From positions 1 to 15,121 of the forward strand of contig URTH01000028.1 of NCBI GenBank assembly GCA_900550775.1: a stretch of 15,121 nucleotides of DNA, written 5' to 3'. The DNA is from an uncultured Eubacteriales bacterium. Its GTDB lineage: Bacteria > Bacillota > Clostridia > Monoglobales > Monoglobaceae. Positions 1 through 6,904 of this stretch are shown one piece after another (positions within the stretch are counted from its first letter, which is position 1; each line of letters opens with the position of its first letter). The position numbers were made by a program, and so were the translations under genes. The notes beneath the pieces were generated by a model that did no database searches, was not told the DNA's origin, and saw only the letters and a program-made list of their open reading frames with translations.

Positions 1-59
1 CTCGAACCTATGACCCTCTGCTTGTAAGGCAGATGCTCTCCCAGCTGAGCTAAGCGCCC
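1..59 (-). tRNA. tRNA-Val (anticodon TAC), 3' end cut off by window edge
   Basis: Read on the minus strand from 59, the first 7 bases GGGCGCT are the acceptor 5' arm. They are followed by TA, a D-arm (GCTC, loop, GAGC), an anticodon stem TCTGC/GCAGA around the loop CTTACAA (anticodon TAC, valine), the variable loop GGGTC and the start of the T-arm with TTCGAG. All canonical landmarks fall at normal spacing. About 17 bases (the rest of the T-arm and the acceptor 3' strand) lie outside the window, so pairing of the acceptor cannot be checked. A near-consensus promoter stands just upstream. Confidence 0.95.
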
Positions 60-93
60 ACACAATTGCTGTCTCAAAAGCGACAACATTAGC

Positions 94-122
94 ATTATAC
101 TCTGATTTTTTTAAAAAGTCAA
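94..122 (-). promoter_or_regulatory. SigA-type promoter of the tRNA-Val gene
   Basis: On the minus strand TTGACT (117-122) is separated by exactly 17 bases from a perfect TATAAT (94-99). Transcription would begin near 87, about 28 bases before the mature tRNA 5' end, which fits a short leader removed by RNase P. The spacer is A/T-rich. More tRNA genes may follow beyond the window. Confidence 0.85.
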
Positions 123-218
123 TATATGCAGTTTTGATTATGCGCTGTTATATGAAAATAACAGCTCATAATCTCTTGTTTTCTTTAAAATACGTTTTTT
201 ATCTCCCGATTTTAAAAA

Positions 219-1103
219 TCAGTCGCGCTTGCTTTTTTCAAGCAGAACCGCAAGCTGGCTGCTGTCAAACGAATAGGCCTTGTTGCAAAAATGGCAAACG
301 ATCTCGGCGCTGCCCTGTTCCCGGATCATGTCGCGGATTTCCTGCTTTCCGAGGGAGATGATGGCCCGCTCCATTCGTTCTCTGCTGCAATTGCAGTGAT
401 AGCCGATCGGTTTGGTGCCCAAAAATTCAATATCAAAGCCGAGCATGATATAGCGGATCATATCCTCCGGCGTCATGCCCTGCTTTAGCATATCGGTGAC
501 GCTCATCAGGTCTTTGATGCTGTTTTCCAACTTGGCAAGGCTCTTTTCATCGCAGCCGGGCATGACCTGAACCAAAAATCCGCCGGCGCATTGGATGCTG
601 TAATCACGGTCAACCAAAACGCCCAGGCCGACCACGCTGGGGATCTGCTCCGACTGCATAAAATAATACGCCAGGTCATCGCCGATCTCGCCCGTTTGCA
701 GCGGCACCTGTCCGATATACGGTTCCTTTAACTTTAAATCGCGAATCACGCTGAGCGTGCCGCGGCCGATGGCGCCGCCAACATCAATTTTGCCGTTTTC
801 TTTCAGCGGCAGGTCGGCGGTGGGATTTGCAACATAGCCTTTTGCGCCGCCGTGGGAATCCGCGACCACGACCAGCATACCGAGCGGGCCGTCGCCCCGG
901 ATTTGCAGGGTCAGACCGGCGTCCTCCTCTTTTAAGGAATCGGCCATCAAAAAACCGGCGGTCAGCAGACGGCCGAGTGCCGCAGAGGCAGGCGGTGCGG
1001 TCTGATGATATTGATGTGCGGTGTTTACCGTTTCGGTTGTGATGGCTGCCGCAATTTTAAAAAATCCGTCTTTGGTGATTGCTCTTGTTAATTGATCTTG
1101 CAT
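219..1103 (-). CDS. hslO: Hsp33 redox-activated holdase chaperone
   Basis: This is Hsp33, a cytosolic chaperone kept inactive by zinc bound to four cysteines and switched on when oxidants form disulfides and release the zinc. The 294-residue product has the family's normal length. The N-terminal substrate-binding domain runs from about residue 1 to 180. The C-terminal redox switch has all four cysteines in the expected CxC...CxxC pattern: Cys237 and Cys239 (HCNCS), Cys270 and Cys273 (CHFC). The conserved RERME segment follows the first pair. The frame is open 11 codons further upstream to a GTG, but the ATG at 1103 has GGAG seven bases before it and gives the usual N-terminus, so I chose it. 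It is divergent from the SDR gene with its own promoter. No clear intrinsic terminator is seen between its stop and the tRNA promoter. Confidence 0.96.
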   Translation of the reverse strand: MQDQLTRAITKDGFFKIAAAITTETVNTAHQYHQTAPPASAALGRLLTAGFLMADSLKEEDAGLTLQIRGDGPLGMLVVVADSHGGAKGYVANPTADLPLKENGKIDVGGAIGRGTLSVIRDLKLKEPYIGQVPLQTGEIGDDLAYYFMQSEQIPSVVGLGVLVDRDYSIQCAGGFLVQVMPGCDEKSLAKLENSIKDLMSVTDMLKQGMTPEDMIRYIMLGFDIEFLGTKPIGYHCNCSRERMERAIISLGKQEIRDMIREQGSAEIVCHFCNKAYSFDSSQLAVLLEKSKRD

Positions 1104-1140
1104 GGGAGTTCTCCATTCTTCTATCTGAAATAACACATTC

Positions 1141-1170
1141 AGTATAGCACACCGCGGCGGAGTGTGTCAA
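1141..1170 (-). promoter_or_regulatory. hslO promoter with perfect -35 and extended -10
   Basis: Minus strand: consensus TTGACA (1165-1170), 18-base spacer, TATACT (1141-1146). TG one base upstream of the -10 makes it an extended -10. The 13 bases around this -10 (1138-1150) are an exact inverted copy of those around the -10 of the divergent SDR promoter (1209-1221). The predicted leader is about 30 bases. Confidence 0.8.
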
Positions 1171-1189
1171 CGTTTTTACGCGGAAGGAT

Positions 1190-1218
1190 TTGACTTTTAA
1201 GGTTGTTTGTGCTATACT
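1190..1218 (+). promoter_or_regulatory. Promoter of the SDR (gluconate 5-dehydrogenase-like) gene
   Basis: TTGACT (1190-1195), 17-base spacer and TATACT (1213-1218), with TG one base before the -10. It lies back to back with the hslO promoter, the two -35 boxes being 19 bases apart (1171-1189). The start codon is 33 bases downstream of the -10. Confidence 0.82.
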
Positions 1219-1250
1219 GAAACCAGCAAAATATTGAGGAGGTTTTCGAT

Positions 1251-2051
1251 ATGGGTATGATGGACAAGTTCAGTTTAAACGGCAAGATTGCCCTGGTTAC
1301 CGGTGCGTCCTACGGGATTGGCTATGCCATTGCAAAGGGAATGCACGCAGCCGGCGCAAAAATTGTGTTCTGCGACATTAAGCAGGAGTTTGTGGACAGA
1401 GGCCTTGCTTCTTACGAAAAGGACGGCATTGACGCAAAGGGCTATGTTTGTGACGTTACCGATGAGGCGGCTGTCGGCGAGATGGTTGCAAAGATTGAAA
1501 AGGAAGTCGGCGTGATCGACATTCTGGTAAACAATGCCGGTATCATCAAGCGGATTCCGATGTGCGACATGACCGCAGAAGAATTCAGACAGGTTATCGA
1601 TGTTGACTTAAACGCACCGTTCATTGTTGCAAAGGCCGTTATCCCCAGCATGATCAAAAAGGGTCACGGTAAGATTATTAACATCTGCTCCATGATGAGT
1701 GAGCTTGGCCGTGAGACGGTTTCGGCTTATGCGGCAGCCAAGGGCGGTTTGAAGATGCTGACACGGAACATCTGCTCCGAGTACGGCGAATATAACATTC
1801 AGTGTAACGGTATCGGGCCGGGGTATATTGCAACGCCGCAGACCGCGCCTCTTCGTGAGACGCAGCCGGACGGCAGTCGTCACCCGTTCGATCAGTTTAT
1901 CATTGCCAAGACGCCGGCGGCTCGCTGGGGCGATCCGGAGGATTTGGCAGGCCCTGCCGTATTTTTGGCATCGGATGCGTCCGACTTTGTCAACGGCCAT
2001 ATTCTTTACGTTGACGGCGGTATCCTGGCATACATCGGCAAGCAGCCGTAA
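1251..2051 (+). CDS. SDR-family oxidoreductase, gluconate 5-dehydrogenase type
   Basis: This is a classical short-chain dehydrogenase/reductase of 266 residues. Visible elements are the Rossmann dinucleotide motif TGASYGIG (residues 17-24), NNAG (94-97), and the catalytic Ser147, Tyr160 and Lys164 (YAAAK) with the normal 13-residue Ser-Tyr spacing. The wording around the active site (ICSMMSELGRETVSAYAAAKGG), the stretch PGYIATPQT and the C-terminus GGILAYIGKQP closely match proteins annotated as gluconate 5-dehydrogenase in Clostridia and Bacteroides. Such enzymes interconvert gluconate and 5-ketogluconate or related keto-sugar acids with NAD(P)H. The exact substrate cannot be proven here; a KduD-like role in uronate breakdown is possible. 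AGGAGG lies 8 bases before the ATG at 1251 (an alternative ATG is at 1257). No kinase, aldolase or transporter for sugar acids is adjacent. A strong terminator follows. Confidence 0.88.
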   Translation: MGMMDKFSLNGKIALVTGASYGIGYAIAKGMHAAGAKIVFCDIKQEFVDRGLASYEKDGIDAKGYVCDVTDEAAVGEMVAKIEKEVGVIDILVNNAGIIKRIPMCDMTAEEFRQVIDVDLNAPFIVAKAVIPSMIKKGHGKIINICSMMSELGRETVSAYAAAKGGLKMLTRNICSEYGEYNIQCNGIGPGYIATPQTAPLRETQPDGSRHPFDQFIIAKTPAARWGDPEDLAGPAVFLASDASDFVNGHILYVDGGILAYIGKQP

Positions 2052-2073
2052 TGATTTGCATAGAGAATCAAAG

Positions 2074-2104
2074 AGCGCCGGCGGAATTTCCGCCGGCGCT
2101 TTTG
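2074..2104. terminator. Intrinsic terminator between convergent SDR and acyl-CoA synthetase genes
   Basis: An 11-bp perfect GC-rich stem (2074-2084 with 2090-2100) encloses a 5-base loop. It is followed by TTTTG on the plus strand, ending the SDR transcript 23 bases after its stop codon. On the minus strand the hairpin also follows the ligase stop, but its U-tract there is poor (CTCTTTGATT), so its action in that direction is less certain. Confidence 0.85.
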
Positions 2105-2115
2105 TCTGTCTGTGT

Positions 2116-3744
2116 TCAGATACAGTTTCGCTTAATCTTTTTGGTGGTGGTTTTTTCAAATTCCGTCTCGCGGAATTTCACCTTTTTGACTTGTTTATAG
2201 CCGGCAAGACCTTGGTTGACCTCTTTGACGGCATTTTCGATTTGCGCCCGGATGGCGGCCATATCGCCCTCGGCGTCGGAATAAATTTCGGCAACAATGG
2301 TTTCCTTTTCTTGGTAGACCACAACCTCGGTCACGTTTTCGATAAAGGAAAGCAGGGTTTCGATTTCCTCCGGGTAGACGTTTTTGCCGTTGTCCAGGAT
2401 AATAAGGTTCTTTTTGCGGCCGGTGATGCAAAGCAGCCCGTCCTTTATTTTTCCAATGTCGCCGGTGTAGAACCAGCCGTCTTTTAACACATTTTTGGTC
2501 TCTTCTTCCTTATGATAGTAGCCCAGCATCACAATGTCGCCCTTGACGCAGATTTCGCCTTCACCTTCACTGTCCGGGTTGTCGATTTTAACCGAGACGC
2601 CGGGAATCGGTGCGCCGACCGTGCCGCAGCGGATATTGTTGTTGCGGTTCAGCGCCACAATCGGCGAACATTCGGTAATGCCGTAGCCGTTGATGATGGT
2701 GATGCCGAGATCTTCAAAGCCTTTCATGTACTGATCGGAGATCGGCGCGCCGCCGGTAATCAGCATAGAGAGGTTTCCGCCGAACTGGTCAATGACCGAG
2801 CGGAAGAAGGTGCGCCGAAGGTCAATACCGACCTTGCGCAGCGCGTTGCTGACCGCAATCAGGCGGCGCAGCAGCTTTGCCTTTCCGCTTTTTTCGGCTG
2901 CCTTCCAGATGTTTTTATAAAAGTTCTCAATAAACAGGGGAACCACCGAAATATGCCCCGGCTTTGCAGTCTGAATGTCCTTTAAAACGGTTTTTAAGCT
3001 GTTGTTAATGAAGATGGAGTTCCCCATCCAGAGCTGACAGATGACGCTTGCCATAAAGCCGAAGGTGTGGTTCAGCGGCAGGATTGCCATGGTTCCGTCC
3101 GGAATGTACATGCAGGACATGCTGCGGTAGGCGTCCTGTGCCAGGTTCTTTTGCGAGAGCATCACGCCCTTGGGGTCGCCGGTCGTGCCGGAGGTGTAGA
3201 TGATCGCACACATGGCATCGCGGTCAAGGCACACGCTTTCATAAAGACGGCTGCCGCCCCTTCGCAGGTCGGCGCCCTCCTTTAAGATGGCGTCAAAATC
3301 GTCCATACCAATCATTTTATCGATGGAAAGACCGTCCTCCTGCATCGCGCGGACGCATTTTTCTTTTGCGTGGGAGTAAACAAAGATGGAAGGGCAGCTG
3401 TCGGCCAGCAAGACAGCGACCTCGGCCGGCTTTAATTCCTTGTCGATCGGCACAATCACGTTACCGGTGTTTACAACGGCCAGGTAGGTTACGATCCAGG
3501 CATAGCTGTTTTCCCCCAGGACAGCAATCCTGGCGCCGTTTTCGACCTTGGCGTTTAAAATATATTCCCCAAGCGCGGTGACGTCCTTGTACAGCTTGCG
3601 AAAGCTGATGCAAACCAGGTCATCGCCCTTACGGTACCAAAACGCCTTTTTCCCCCCGTAGGTATCCATACCGTAGGACACCAGCTCCCTTAAATCCTTT
3701 AATTTGGCACGTTCTACGTGCTGTTCCGGTGGTTGTTTCATCAC
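2116..3744 (-). CDS. AMP-forming acyl-CoA synthetase (long-chain fatty-acid ligase type)
   Basis: This is an ANL-superfamily adenylating enzyme of 542 residues, which activates a carboxylic acid with ATP and loads it on CoA. Motifs appear in family order: the P-loop YTSGTTGDPKG (183-193), NHTFGF (225-230), GGAP (331-334), GYGITECSP (353-361), GWFYTGDIG (423-431) and the hinge region GRKKNLIILDNGKNVYPEEIE (from 442). The C-terminal catalytic lysine region reads TTTKKIKR (532-539), where most relatives have a glycine before the lysine of GKIxR; Lys536 is the likely catalytic residue. This subfamily is usually annotated as long-chain fatty acid-CoA ligase, but chain length and acceptor (CoA or a carrier protein) cannot be read from sequence. 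Two ATGs (3744 and 3741) follow a GAGAGGA site. The gene sits 26 bases behind the sigH terminator and has no recognisable promoter of its own. Confidence 0.9.
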   Translation of the reverse strand: MMKQPPEQHVERAKLKDLRELVSYGMDTYGGKKAFWYRKGDDLVCISFRKLYKDVTALGEYILNAKVENGARIAVLGENSYAWIVTYLAVVNTGNVIVPIDKELKPAEVAVLLADSCPSIFVYSHAKEKCVRAMQEDGLSIDKMIGMDDFDAILKEGADLRRGGSRLYESVCLDRDAMCAIIYTSGTTGDPKGVMLSQKNLAQDAYRSMSCMYIPDGTMAILPLNHTFGFMASVICQLWMGNSIFINNSLKTVLKDIQTAKPGHISVVPLFIENFYKNIWKAAEKSGKAKLLRRLIAVSNALRKVGIDLRRTFFRSVIDQFGGNLSMLITGGAPISDQYMKGFEDLGITIINGYGITECSPIVALNRNNNIRCGTVGAPIPGVSVKIDNPDSEGEGEICVKGDIVMLGYYHKEEETKNVLKDGWFYTGDIGKIKDGLLCITGRKKNLIILDNGKNVYPEEIETLLSFIENVTEVVVYQEKETIVAEIYSDAEGDMAAIRAQIENAVKEVNQGLAGYKQVKKVKFRETEFEKTTTKKIKRNCI

Positions 3745-3764
3745 AATTCCTCTCCCTTCTATTT

Positions 3765-3797
3765 AAAAAAAGCCGTATCGCCGGCTGCGACACAGCT
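3765..3797 (-). terminator. Intrinsic terminator after sigH
   Basis: Minus strand: an 11-bp stem (3787-3797 with 3771-3781, two G-U pairs, 5-base loop) followed by seven T. It begins 2 bases after the sigH stop codon. Because the acyl-CoA synthetase ATG is only about 20 bases beyond the T-run, any transcript of that gene either reads through this hairpin or starts inside it. Confidence 0.88.
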
Positions 3798-3799
3798 TT

Positions 3800-4423
3800 T
3801 TAGGATCCCTTTTCCGCATCGGCCAGCTTGCGCTTTAGCCGCTGCAGTGCGTTATCAATGGATTTGGGACTGCGCCCCAAACCGGCGGCAATCTCCTGAT
3901 AGTTCATGCCGCTGAGGTATAAAGAGAGCACCGACTGCTCCAGCGGACTGAGCTTTTGCGCGATTTTTTCCTCCAGCGCCTCCGCCTTTTCGCGGCGGAG
4001 AAACATCTCCTCCGGGTCAACGGATTTGCGCTCGGCCAGCATATCGACCAGCGTCCGCTCGGTGTCGTCCTCATAGACCGGCTTGCTGAGCGAGACGTAG
4101 GAGTTGAGCGGCATATGCTTCAGCCGTGCCGCCGTCTTGACCGCGGTAATAATCTGTCTTTTTACGCACATTTCCGCAAAGCCGCGGAAGGAGGCCTGTT
4201 TGGTTGCGTCAAAGTCACGGATCGCTTTAAACAGGCCGATCATTCCTTCCTGTACCAGATCTTCTTTATCGGCGCCCGGCAGAAAGTAAAGCTTTGCACG
4301 GGTGCGAACCAGGTTTTTGTAGCGGGTAAGAACGTATTCGGTGGCGGTTTTATCCCCCTCTGCGGACAGTTCCACCAGCTGCTCATCCGCCATGGTCTCG
4401 TAGGAAAATTCTTCCCTTGCCAT
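3800..4423 (-). CDS. sigH: RNA polymerase sigma factor SigH (Spo0H, sigma-30)
   Basis: This is a sigma-70 family alternative factor of 207 residues. The core-binding region 2 spans about residues 27-105 and includes DLVQEGMIGLFKAIRDFD (55-72) and RQIITAVKTAARLKHMPLNSYVSL (89-112). Both are characteristic of the SigH group, which in Bacillus drives entry into sporulation and competence. Region 4, with its helix-turn-helix YQEIAAGLGRSPKSIDNALQRLKRKL, covers about 158-200. Region 3 is short, as expected for this group. The ATG at 4423 has AGGAGG six bases upstream. It follows ackA by 39 bases with no terminator between, so it is probably co-transcribed with pta-ackA. In Bacillus subtilis sigH sits elsewhere (near rpmG-secE), so this neighbourhood differs. 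A strong terminator closes the gene. Its presence suggests, but does not prove, a spore-forming ancestry. Confidence 0.93.
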   Translation of the reverse strand: MAREEFSYETMADEQLVELSAEGDKTATEYVLTRYKNLVRTRAKLYFLPGADKEDLVQEGMIGLFKAIRDFDATKQASFRGFAEMCVKRQIITAVKTAARLKHMPLNSYVSLSKPVYEDDTERTLVDMLAERKSVDPEEMFLRREKAEALEEKIAQKLSPLEQSVLSLYLSGMNYQEIAAGLGRSPKSIDNALQRLKRKLADAEKGS

Positions 4424-4462
4424 TTTGGCCCTCCTCTATGCAAAATCGGCGCCGTGCCGTCG

Positions 4463-5662
4463 CTATTTTATCAGGGCAGCAGTGTCGCGGGCGATCATCA
4501 ATTCCTCATTGGTGGGAATGACATAAACATCGACGCGGCTGTCCGGCGTGCTGAGCACGACTTCCTCGCCTCTGGATTTCTGATTTAAGTCGTCGTTCAG
4601 CGTTACGCCGAGATAACCCAGGTATCCGGCGATTTCTGCCCGGACCCGTCCGTCGTTTTCGCCGACGCCGGCCGTAAAGGCAATGGCGTCAACGCCGTTC
4701 ATCGCTGCGGTGTATGCGCCGATGTATTTTGCAACGCGGTAACAAAATGCCTCCAAAGCGACCTTGGCCAAGTGGTTGCCCTCATCGGAGGCCTTCTGCA
4801 CATCGCGGAAGTCAGAAGAAATACCGCCGCTCATACCTAAAATGCCGGATTTTTTATTAAACAGATTCAGCACCTCGTTAATATCCTTGCCCTCTTTGTT
4901 GCAAATATACTGTGCAACCGTGGGGTCAATGTCGCCGCAGCGGGTACCCATAATTAAACCCTCCAGCGGGGTCAGTCCCATACTGGTGTCCACGCACTTT
5001 CCGCCGATGGAGGCAGAAACGCTGGCGCCGTTTCCTAAGTGACAGACAATCACCTTCGCGGTTTGCGCGTCAAGCTTGCCAAAGCGGATTGCCTCCTTTG
5101 AGACAAAGTTATGGCTGGTGCCGTGGAATCCGTATTTACGGAGACTGTATTTTTCAAGATATTCATGCGGGATTGCATAAGTATATGCCTTTTCTGCCAT
5201 CGCCATACCAAAGGCGGTATCAAAAACGGCTACGTTGGGCTTTCCGGGCATTGCTGCCTCACAGGCCTCGATTCCGGTGAGGTTTGCCGGGTTATGCAAG
5301 GGCCCTAAATCAAAGCATTCGCGGATCACGCGCTTTACGTCATCGTTGACGACGATCGAGTCGCTGTAAACCATGCCGCCGTGCAGCACACGGTGACCGA
5401 CTGCGTCAATCTCGTCCACGCTCTTTACGACGCCGTGGTCGGCGCTGAGCAGCGCCTCTAAAACCAGGCCGACGGCAATCTTGTGCTCCGGCATTGGAGT
5501 TTCCCTGACATAGTTGTCCCTGCCCGGCACCTTGTGGGTCAGTCTTGAACCGTCAATGCCGATTCTTTCGCACAGTCCTTTTGCCAGAACAGATTCGGTC
5601 TCCATGTCGATTAACTGATACTTGAGGGAAGAACTCCCTGCGTTGATGACTAAGATTTTCAT
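4463..5662 (-). CDS. ackA: Acetate kinase
   Basis: Acetate kinase transfers phosphate from acetyl phosphate to ADP, giving acetate and ATP in the last step of acetate fermentation. The 399-residue product is of normal length. The signature VINAGSSSLKY is at the N-terminus (Asn7). Residues matching the well-studied active site are present: Arg91, His123, Asp148 (FDTAF), His180 (FHGTSH), Asn211 (HLGNGAS), Arg241, the pair Asp284/Arg286 and a glutamate near 386 (PTNEE). GMTPLEG-type and GVGEN motifs are also intact. The frame can be extended two codons to a TTG, but that codon abuts AGGAGG, whereas the ATG at 5662 lies 7 bases from it, so I use the ATG. It lies 17 bases after pta, a typical pta-ackA operon, and upstream of sigH. 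Confidence 0.97.
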   Translation of the reverse strand: MKILVINAGSSSLKYQLIDMETESVLAKGLCERIGIDGSRLTHKVPGRDNYVRETPMPEHKIAVGLVLEALLSADHGVVKSVDEIDAVGHRVLHGGMVYSDSIVVNDDVKRVIRECFDLGPLHNPANLTGIEACEAAMPGKPNVAVFDTAFGMAMAEKAYTYAIPHEYLEKYSLRKYGFHGTSHNFVSKEAIRFGKLDAQTAKVIVCHLGNGASVSASIGGKCVDTSMGLTPLEGLIMGTRCGDIDPTVAQYICNKEGKDINEVLNLFNKKSGILGMSGGISSDFRDVQKASDEGNHLAKVALEAFCYRVAKYIGAYTAAMNGVDAIAFTAGVGENDGRVRAEIAGYLGYLGVTLNDDLNQKSRGEEVVLSTPDSRVDVYVIPTNEELMIARDTAALIK

Positions 5663-5679
5663 GCTCAATCCTCCTGTTT

Positions 5680-6681
5680 CTATTTGTCCTGCTGCTGCGC
5701 CTGTACACAGGTTAAGGCAACAACGCCGACGATATCTTCAAAGCTGCACCCGCGGGAGAGGTCATTGACCGGCTTTGCAATTCCCTGGGTCAAAGGGCCG
5801 TAGGCTTCTGCCTTTGCCAGTCTCTGTACCAGCTTATAGCCGATGTTGCCGGCATCTAGGTTCGGGAAAATCAAAACGTTTGCCTTGCCTGCAATCGGAC
5901 TGTCGGGCGCCTTGGATGCGCCGATTGCCGGTACAATGGCGGCGTCCAGCTGCAGCTCGCCGTCCAGCTTCAACTCCGGCGCCAGCTCTTTGGCAATGGC
6001 TGCTGCGTGGCGTACCTTATCGACATGCTCCGAATTTGCACTGCCGCGGGAGGAATAAGAGAGCATAGCAACTCTTGGCTCTTCACCAACTAAGGCGCGG
6101 AACGAATTTGCGGAGGATACGGCAATTTGTGCCAGCTTTTCTTCGTCCGGGTACTCGTTCAGGCCACAGTCGGAGAATACAAAGGTTCCGTTTTCGCCGT
6201 ACGCACAGTCGGGAACAATCATCAAAAAGAATGCGGAAACCACCTTGGTGTCCGGTGCGGTTTTGATGACCTGCAATGCGCTTCGCAACACGTTAGCAGA
6301 GGAATTCACCGCACCGGCTACCATGCCGTCTGCCATGCCGGTCTTTACCAGCATACAGCCAAAATACAGCGTGTTTAAAATGGTTTCGGCTGCCTTTTCC
6401 TCTGTCATGCCCTTGGCTTTTCTCAGTTCATAGAGCTTAGCTGCAAAATCCGCCGTCAGGTCGCTGGTGGCAGGATCAATAATCCTTGCGCCGGAAAGGT
6501 CCAAATCCGCGGAAAGCTCCTTGATTTTCGCCTCGTTGCCAAGCAGGATAACGTTTGCAAATCCTTCCCGCAGTACTGCGTCCGCCGCCTGGACGGTGCG
6601 GCGCTCCTCTCCCTCGGCTAAGACGATGGTTTTTTTATCGCCTTTGGCGAGCGCTTTCATTTTGTCCATAAATGTCGACAT
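5680..6681 (-). CDS. pta: Phosphate acetyltransferase (phosphotransacetylase)
   Basis: Pta converts acetyl-CoA and phosphate to acetyl phosphate and CoA, feeding AckA. This is the short, single-domain form (333 residues) typical of Firmicutes, without the N-terminal DRTGG extension of the enterobacterial enzyme. Recognisable elements are VLAEGEERRTVQAAD near the N-terminus, MADGMVAGAVNSSANVLRSALQ (117-138), VFSDCGLN (168-174), MLSYSSRGSA (206-215), LIFPNLDAGNIGYKL (270-284) and KPVNDLSRGCS (303-313). Two ATGs are in frame, at 6687 and 6681. GAGAGG is only 2 bases from the first and 8 from the second, so 6681 is preferred. It is the first gene of pta-ackA(-sigH), with a promoter about 80 bases upstream and divergent from tmcAL. 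Confidence 0.97.
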   Translation of the reverse strand: MSTFMDKMKALAKGDKKTIVLAEGEERRTVQAADAVLREGFANVILLGNEAKIKELSADLDLSGARIIDPATSDLTADFAAKLYELRKAKGMTEEKAAETILNTLYFGCMLVKTGMADGMVAGAVNSSANVLRSALQVIKTAPDTKVVSAFFLMIVPDCAYGENGTFVFSDCGLNEYPDEEKLAQIAVSSANSFRALVGEEPRVAMLSYSSRGSANSEHVDKVRHAAAIAKELAPELKLDGELQLDAAIVPAIGASKAPDSPIAGKANVLIFPNLDAGNIGYKLVQRLAKAEAYGPLTQGIAKPVNDLSRGCSFEDIVGVVALTCVQAQQQDK

Positions 6682-6724
6682 TGTCATTACCTCTCTTATA
6701 GAAATCTATCATTTTCCGGGACAG

Positions 6725-6751
6725 ACGCACCGTATACGCGATTACGTGCGC
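6725..6751 (-). other. Leader hairpin in the pta mRNA
   Basis: In the predicted pta 5' untranslated region the minus strand can fold GCGCAC-GTA against TAC-G-GTGCGT (9 pairs, one outer G-U, one bulged G, 8-base loop). No U-tract follows, so it is not a terminator. It may simply be a structured leader; no function is evident. Confidence 0.4.
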
Positions 6752-6765
6752 ATGCCCACCCGACC

Positions 6766-6794
6766 ATTATACACCTTTGTGATTTATAAAACAA
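6766..6794 (-). promoter_or_regulatory. Promoter of pta-ackA(-sigH)
   Basis: Minus strand: TTGTTT (6789-6794), 17-base spacer and perfect TATAAT (6766-6771). The weak -35 is compensated by the consensus -10. The -35 overlaps the outer edge of the double inverted repeat at 6791-6832. The start would be near 6759, giving a leader of about 78 bases. Confidence 0.7.
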
Positions 6795-6832
6795 GAAAAA
6801 AATAGAATTTTTTCTTGTGAATTCTATTTTTT
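6791..6832. repeat. Two overlapping, mutually exclusive inverted repeats between the pta and tmcAL promoters
   Basis: Dyad A: ACAAGAAAAAA (6791-6801) pairs perfectly with TTTTTTCTTGT (6808-6818) around a 6-base loop. Dyad B: AAAAAATAGAATT (6797-6809) pairs perfectly with AATTCTATTTTTT (6820-6832) around a 10-base loop. The two share bases and cannot both form on one strand. The block covers the -35 of the pta promoter and the -35 and most of the spacer of the tmcAL promoter, so it is placed like an operator for both. Protein binding is inferred from position only. Confidence 0.65.
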
Positions 6833-6842
6833 GTGCTATACT
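6815..6842 (+). promoter_or_regulatory. Promoter of tmcAL
   Basis: TTGTGA (6815-6820), 16-base spacer and TATACT (6837-6842), with TG one base before the -10 (extended -10). The ten bases GTGCTATACT here also occur in both hslO/SDR promoters. The predicted leader is about 55 bases. Confidence 0.65.
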
Positions 6843-6904
6843 AATAGAAGAAAATCGAAAATTCTGTTGATTTCGTATGATTTCCAAAGGCAGGTGGCAG
6901 AATA

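Noticed and set aside
1608-2159. Open frame of 183 codons on the minus strand opposite the SDR gene
   Set aside because: It lies antisense to a clearly real SDR gene, has a basic, low-complexity composition without a recognisable domain, and lacks a convincing ribosome site; it is a shadow of the coding bias.
3956-4588. Open frame of 210 codons on the plus strand opposite sigH and the end of ackA
   Set aside because: It is entirely antisense to sigH and ackA, which have clear motifs and starts; no family is recognisable.
6682-6904. Riboswitch or T-box in the pta or tmcAL leader
   Set aside because: Leaders are short (about 55-80 bases) and none of the conserved riboswitch or T-box core sequences I know is present.
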